DNA of 64,000 nucleotides from positions 31,447 to 95,446 of the forward strand of contig NZ_JGYN01000013.1 of the NCBI RefSeq assembly GCF_000741165.1, read 5' to 3'. This DNA is from Bifidobacterium biavatii DSM 23969. Lineage in GTDB: Bacteria > Actinomycetota > Actinomycetes > Actinomycetales > Bifidobacteriaceae. The translations under genes and the position numbers were made by a program. Positions 60,145 through 64,000 of the stretch are shown in pieces (position 1 is the stretch's first letter; every line of letters begins with the position of its first letter). The notes beneath the pieces are model-generated. The model was given only the letters and a program-made list of their open reading frames with translations, was not told where the DNA came from and searched no databases.

Positions 60145-61683
60145 TCATGCCTCAAGCACGGCGAGCACCTTCTTTTCGTCGTAGAAGGCGAAGATCAGGC
60201 CGCCGAGTCCGCATAGCACCGCCGCGCACACGGCGGCCGCGCGGTAGCCGAACCCGGAACCCGCGCCGATCGTGCTCAGGCCGGTGAACAGCAGCATCGA
60301 CAGGCTTTGCCCCATCTTCATTGCGAACGTGCGGGCCGCGTAGAACATGCCCTGCCGGTCCTCGCCGGTTGTCTTGGAGCTCGCGCCCGCGATGTTCGCC
60401 ACCACCGCCTGCGGCAGGATGCCGAAGATCGCCATCGGGATCGCGCACGCGACCGACAGCACCACGCCCTGCGCCATCGCCGGCACCGCACCCAACACGC
60501 CCGAACCGAGCAGTGACGCGAACACGTACGCGCAGGTGAAGATCACGAAGCCGACGAGCATGAGCCGCTTCTTGCCGACGCGCCCCGCGAACATGTTCAC
60601 CGGCAGGTAGAACAGCACGGATACGCCGGTCATGAGCACGAAGTAGATCGTGGTGCTCGTTTCGGGGAGCTTGAGCAGGCTGGTCACGAAGAACGGCAGA
60701 CCGGTCTGGAACATGGTGATCGCGATCCAGTACACGATGTCGGAGATGACGAACTTGACGAACTCGCGGTCGCAGAACGTTTCCTTGAGCGAGGTGAGTG
60801 TGTCCTCGCTGGTCGGCTTGGAGTCGACGTATTCGCGCTCGTCGATGGTGAGCGCGGGCACGAGCATGCATACGAATGCGATCGCGGCGAGGATGGTGAA
60901 CGTGACGCGGATCGCGTTCACGCGGCCGAGTCCGGGCACGAACGTGCCCCAGATGACCGGCGCGACGTACGCGACGGCAGTGCCGGCGATGAACGTGAAC
61001 GAGATGGTCGTGGAGATGTTGAGCTGCTGCTTGGAGTCGTGGCCGAGTTCGGCGATGAGCGCGTTGTACGGCGTGCAGTAGAACGTGAGCGCGATGTAGT
61101 AGCCGATGACGGTCACGAACAGGAACGCCGCGTTCGCCCAGCTGGTCGTGTTGACCGGGCTCCAGAAGACGAGCACGGTGACGACGGCGAGCGGAAGGGC
61201 CGCGAACTGCAGGAATGGGATGCGGCGGCCTTTGGGCGACTTGCTGCGGTCCGAGAGGCTTGCGACGGCGGGATCGACGAACGCGTCGAAGAAGCGCGCG
61301 AACGCGGTGATGCCGCCGACGACGGTGACGATGCCGAGAATGACGAGGCCCTGCGGCACGAAGACGGTTTGGCCTTGGGCGATGGTTTCGGCGTCGGGCT
61401 GGTAGAAGTACACGAGCCAGTTGGAGATGATGCCGCTCAGCAGCGCCCAGCCAAACTGTCCGGTCGCGAACGCCCACACCTTGGCAGCCGGTAGGTCTTT
61501 GACGGTGGGGCTGGCGGCTGAGCCGGGAGTCGGTGTGGAGGCTGGCGCAGCGTTCTTGGTGGTCTTGGCAGTCTTGGCAGGCTTGCTGGCAGCTTGGGCC
61601 GCGGCCGCATTGCCGGTCGCCGCACCCGTCATGCCCGTCGTTCCCCGGTCATTCTTGCCTTGTGATTGCGTCATCATGCTCAT
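60145..61683 (-). CDS. GPH-type MFS sugar:cation symporter
   Basis: 512 residues, 12 membrane helices, of the glycoside-pentoside-hexuronide family: FDAFVDPAVASLSDRSKSPK (the D-x-x-D loop after helix 2) and SDIVYWIAITMFQTGLPFFV in the second half. An Ala/Thr-rich N-terminal extension (~65 residues) precedes helix 1. Substrate not evident. Start ATG 61683. Single gene between repeats. Confidence 0.87.
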   Translation of the reverse strand: MSMMTQSQGKNDRGTTGMTGAATGNAAAAQAASKPAKTAKTTKNAAPASTPTPGSAASPTVKDLPAAKVWAFATGQFGWALLSGIISNWLVYFYQPDAETIAQGQTVFVPQGLVILGIVTVVGGITAFARFFDAFVDPAVASLSDRSKSPKGRRIPFLQFAALPLAVVTVLVFWSPVNTTSWANAAFLFVTVIGYYIALTFYCTPYNALIAELGHDSKQQLNISTTISFTFIAGTAVAYVAPVIWGTFVPGLGRVNAIRVTFTILAAIAFVCMLVPALTIDEREYVDSKPTSEDTLTSLKETFCDREFVKFVISDIVYWIAITMFQTGLPFFVTSLLKLPETSTTIYFVLMTGVSVLFYLPVNMFAGRVGKKRLMLVGFVIFTCAYVFASLLGSGVLGAVPAMAQGVVLSVACAIPMAIFGILPQAVVANIAGASSKTTGEDRQGMFYAARTFAMKMGQSLSMLLFTGLSTIGAGSGFGYRAAAVCAAVLCGLGGLIFAFYDEKKVLAVLEA

Positions 61684-62046
61684 CCTCGAACCTCCTGATC
61701 AACATTGACACTATGTCAAAGAATACCCCAGTTCCCGCGATTCCCCGAGCAAAATCCCAAGAACTGCCCCAGCACGTCATTCTTCCATCATCTACAACAC
61801 CGCAAAAGCTGGCGGCAGCCTCGGCCCCCTCGGCTGAGGGGGCTCCCGGCGAAGCCGGGTGGGGGAGCGTCACAACTCACTCCCCCAGTTCCCGCGATTC
61901 CCCGAGCAAAATCCCGGGAACCGGCTCATGTTCATATGAACACCAGAATCCGCAACATTCCAAGGAATCACCACGTCCACAATGTTCCAAAATGTGCAAT
62001 TCCCAGTTCCCGGGATTCCCCCGCCAAATCCCGGGAACCAGAAACC
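61684..62046. repeat. Three CAGTTCCCG hairpin repeats and a dispersed repeat
   Basis: No gene. Copies at 61730-61767, 61886-61924 and 62004-62041 of a 38-bp unit CAGTTCCCGSGATTCCCC...AATCCCGGGAAC, the third with a perfect 11-bp stem just after the fba stop, so probably its terminator. The CCCCCTCGGCTGAGGGGG repeat lies at 61823-61872. Confidence 0.75.
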
Positions 62047-63135
<1,089 letters not shown>

Positions 63136-63508
63136 ATCCCCATTATTTCGCGCCGCGATGACGAACACACCCGCATCCGCAACGCCTGTCAGCCGACCCC
63201 AAAAACAGTGCATCTATCCGATACACAGCAAAAGGCCGCCGGCATTGAGACATATGCCGGCGGCCTATAGCTTAACGGGGATGGACTCAGAAAACCACCC
63301 CACCGGCCTCGGCCCGATTCCGCAAAGTCTCTGTGGCCACCAGAAGGGTTGGAATCGGTAGCGATGCTTCAACCGGCATCTCTATCATAACCGATATGCT
63401 AGCAAAGTCGACAAATCCTTTAGCGGGGAGAACAGTCGACCATCCACAAATAGTGGGTGAAGGTGCCGCGTCGTAGTACGCGGCGCGGCTTAGCGAAAGG
63501 CACACGAT
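63136..63508. other. Upstream region of fba with hairpin
   Basis: No gene. The stem GGCCGCCGGCAT/ATGCCGGCGGCC (63234-63265) preceded by AAA and followed by TATAG is a two-way terminator-like hairpin. The rest, to 63508, holds only weak promoter-like AT runs. Confidence 0.5.
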
Positions 63509-63679
63509 ATGTGCAACTCAGAAAAGCCGCGCTCTGGCTCGGCAATGTGGCTGATGGCGCTGGTTGTCGTCACCATTAGCAATAAAATCGACCCGATTAC
63601 GGCCGATCCGCTCATGATGGACATTACGGTCTACATGATGTGGCGCGATAGCCACTCGCCACATGACGAGCTGAAGTAA
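63509..63679 (+). CDS. 56-aa small membrane protein
   Basis: MCNSEKPRSGSAMWLMALVV then VTISNKIDPITADPLMMDIT and a polar end. One membrane helix (about 13-25) and Met/Trp-rich. AAAGG about 8 bases before the ATG and a strong terminator 8 bases after the stop make a tidy single gene. No family recognised. Confidence 0.6.
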   Translation: MCNSEKPRSGSAMWLMALVVVTISNKIDPITADPLMMDITVYMMWRDSHSPHDELK

Positions 63680-63686
63680 CGCCGGA

Positions 63687-63719
63687 AGGTCCGCCTGAGA
63701 GACACAGGCGGACCTTTTC
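63687..63719 (+). terminator. Terminator after the small membrane-protein gene
   Basis: AAGGTCCGCCTG / CAGGCGGACCTTTTCT: 12-bp stem with T run. Confidence 0.88.
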
Positions 63720-64000
63720 TAACTCTTCGCATTATGGCGCGCATGTACTGGCCGTCCGTTGTATCGGAATCACGCTCCGCGCGATGCTGTGTTGCTGGCG
63801 GCCTTCGGCCGCGACGCTCCCCCACCCGGCTCCGCCGGGAGCCCCCTCAACCGAGGGGGCCTGCAAGGCGTGTTATAGGGTTTGGCTTCAAGACCGTAGA
63901 ACCACACGATGCTGGGCCTGCAAACGGACAGCCTTCGGCTAACTGTGTTTGTTGGCTCGCTGCCGCTCGCCCCTCACCCACGAACGCCTCTGATGCTGGC
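63720..64000. other. Right edge with dispersed repeat
   Basis: No gene. 63813-63862 is another GACGCTCCCCCA...CCCCCTCAACCGAGGGGG repeat; 63940-63975 has the GGCTCGCTGCCGCTCGCCC word also found at 56740. Confidence 0.55.

Noticed and set aside
63287..63505. 72-codon minus-strand frame between fba and the small membrane protein
   Set aside because: No ribosome site, no domain, and covers a region that looks like the promoter of the 63509 gene.

Overview
The window is a high-GC actinobacterial sequence that reads as Bifidobacterium. Reasons: an FTR1/P19/DUF2318/ABC/FMN-binding iron operon arranged like the one described in bifidobacteria, NrdHI, a fused MsrA-MsrB, a class II fructose-bisphosphate aldolase, WhiB and LPXTG surface proteins. 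Genus is inferred from gene content, since no rRNA is present.

Layout. (1) 0.2-3.1 kb is left chromosomal flank: nrdH-nrdI, divergent msrAB, then structured-RNA candidates. (2) 3.1-6.1 kb is scarred DNA: operator-like repeats, an XRE-ImmA/IrrE antitoxin-type gene with a DUF4411/PIN toxin cut off by a 162-bp duplication, and tRNA-Lys fragments. (3) 6.1-48.1 kb is a mosaic integrative conjugative element (ICE) lying between a tRNA-Lys 5' half (6083-6130, +) and a matching 3' half (48033-48066, +). It carries an HTH regulator, a replication-type HTH protein, WhiB, a ParA-RHH pair and two LPXTG surface proteins. These lead into a plus-strand type IV secretion operon (VirB2/Maff2-like, VirB6-like, PrgI, VirB4, CHAP hydrolase, two membrane proteins). 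A HEPN/Abi-like gene follows, then an internal complete tRNA-Lys on the minus strand. (4) 24.2-29.8 kb is an ABC exporter with a PG-binding adaptor and lipoprotein, divergent from an OmpR-type two-component system. (5) 29.8-35.8 kb is the minus-strand mobilisation operon MobC-relaxase-DUF3801-SSB-TraG, with an oriT-like palindrome upstream and three perfect DnaA boxes inside one gene. (6) 35.9-45.6 kb is cargo: GNAT remnant, DUF2142, thioredoxin-fold protein, DUF3800-like, a second ABC transporter, SdpI-like and small membrane proteins, and a NarL-type two-component system. (7) 45.7-48.1 kb holds two tandem tyrosine recombinases next to the right att site. (8) 48.1-64 kb is right flank: repeat-rich scar, a CmpB-like membrane protein, the iron-uptake operon, an MFS symporter, fba and a small membrane protein.

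How it works together: the recombinases would excise the element at tRNA-Lys. MobC/relaxase would nick near 35.1 kb, and TraG (coupling protein) would hand DNA to the VirB4/VirB6/PrgI channel, with the CHAP protein opening the wall and the LPXTG proteins possibly giving cell contact. WhiB, the XRE protein and the two-component systems are candidate regulators. In the flank, the iron operon (FTR1, P19 lipoprotein, DUF2318 protein, two permeases, ATPase, FMN-binding lipoprotein) is one minus-strand unit whose gaps have been invaded by several dispersed repeat families and contain an 11-bp G tract.

The points most worth following are the interleaved tRNA-Lys scars, the leader hairpins whose loops complement the Shine-Dalgarno (SD) sequences of both LPXTG genes, the DnaA-box triplet in a coding region, the duplicated structured cassette beside tRNA-Lys, the 55-aa protein/GNAT pair with a second copy outside the element, and the PIN toxin disruption. 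Two-strand reading was by eye; no similarity search was run.
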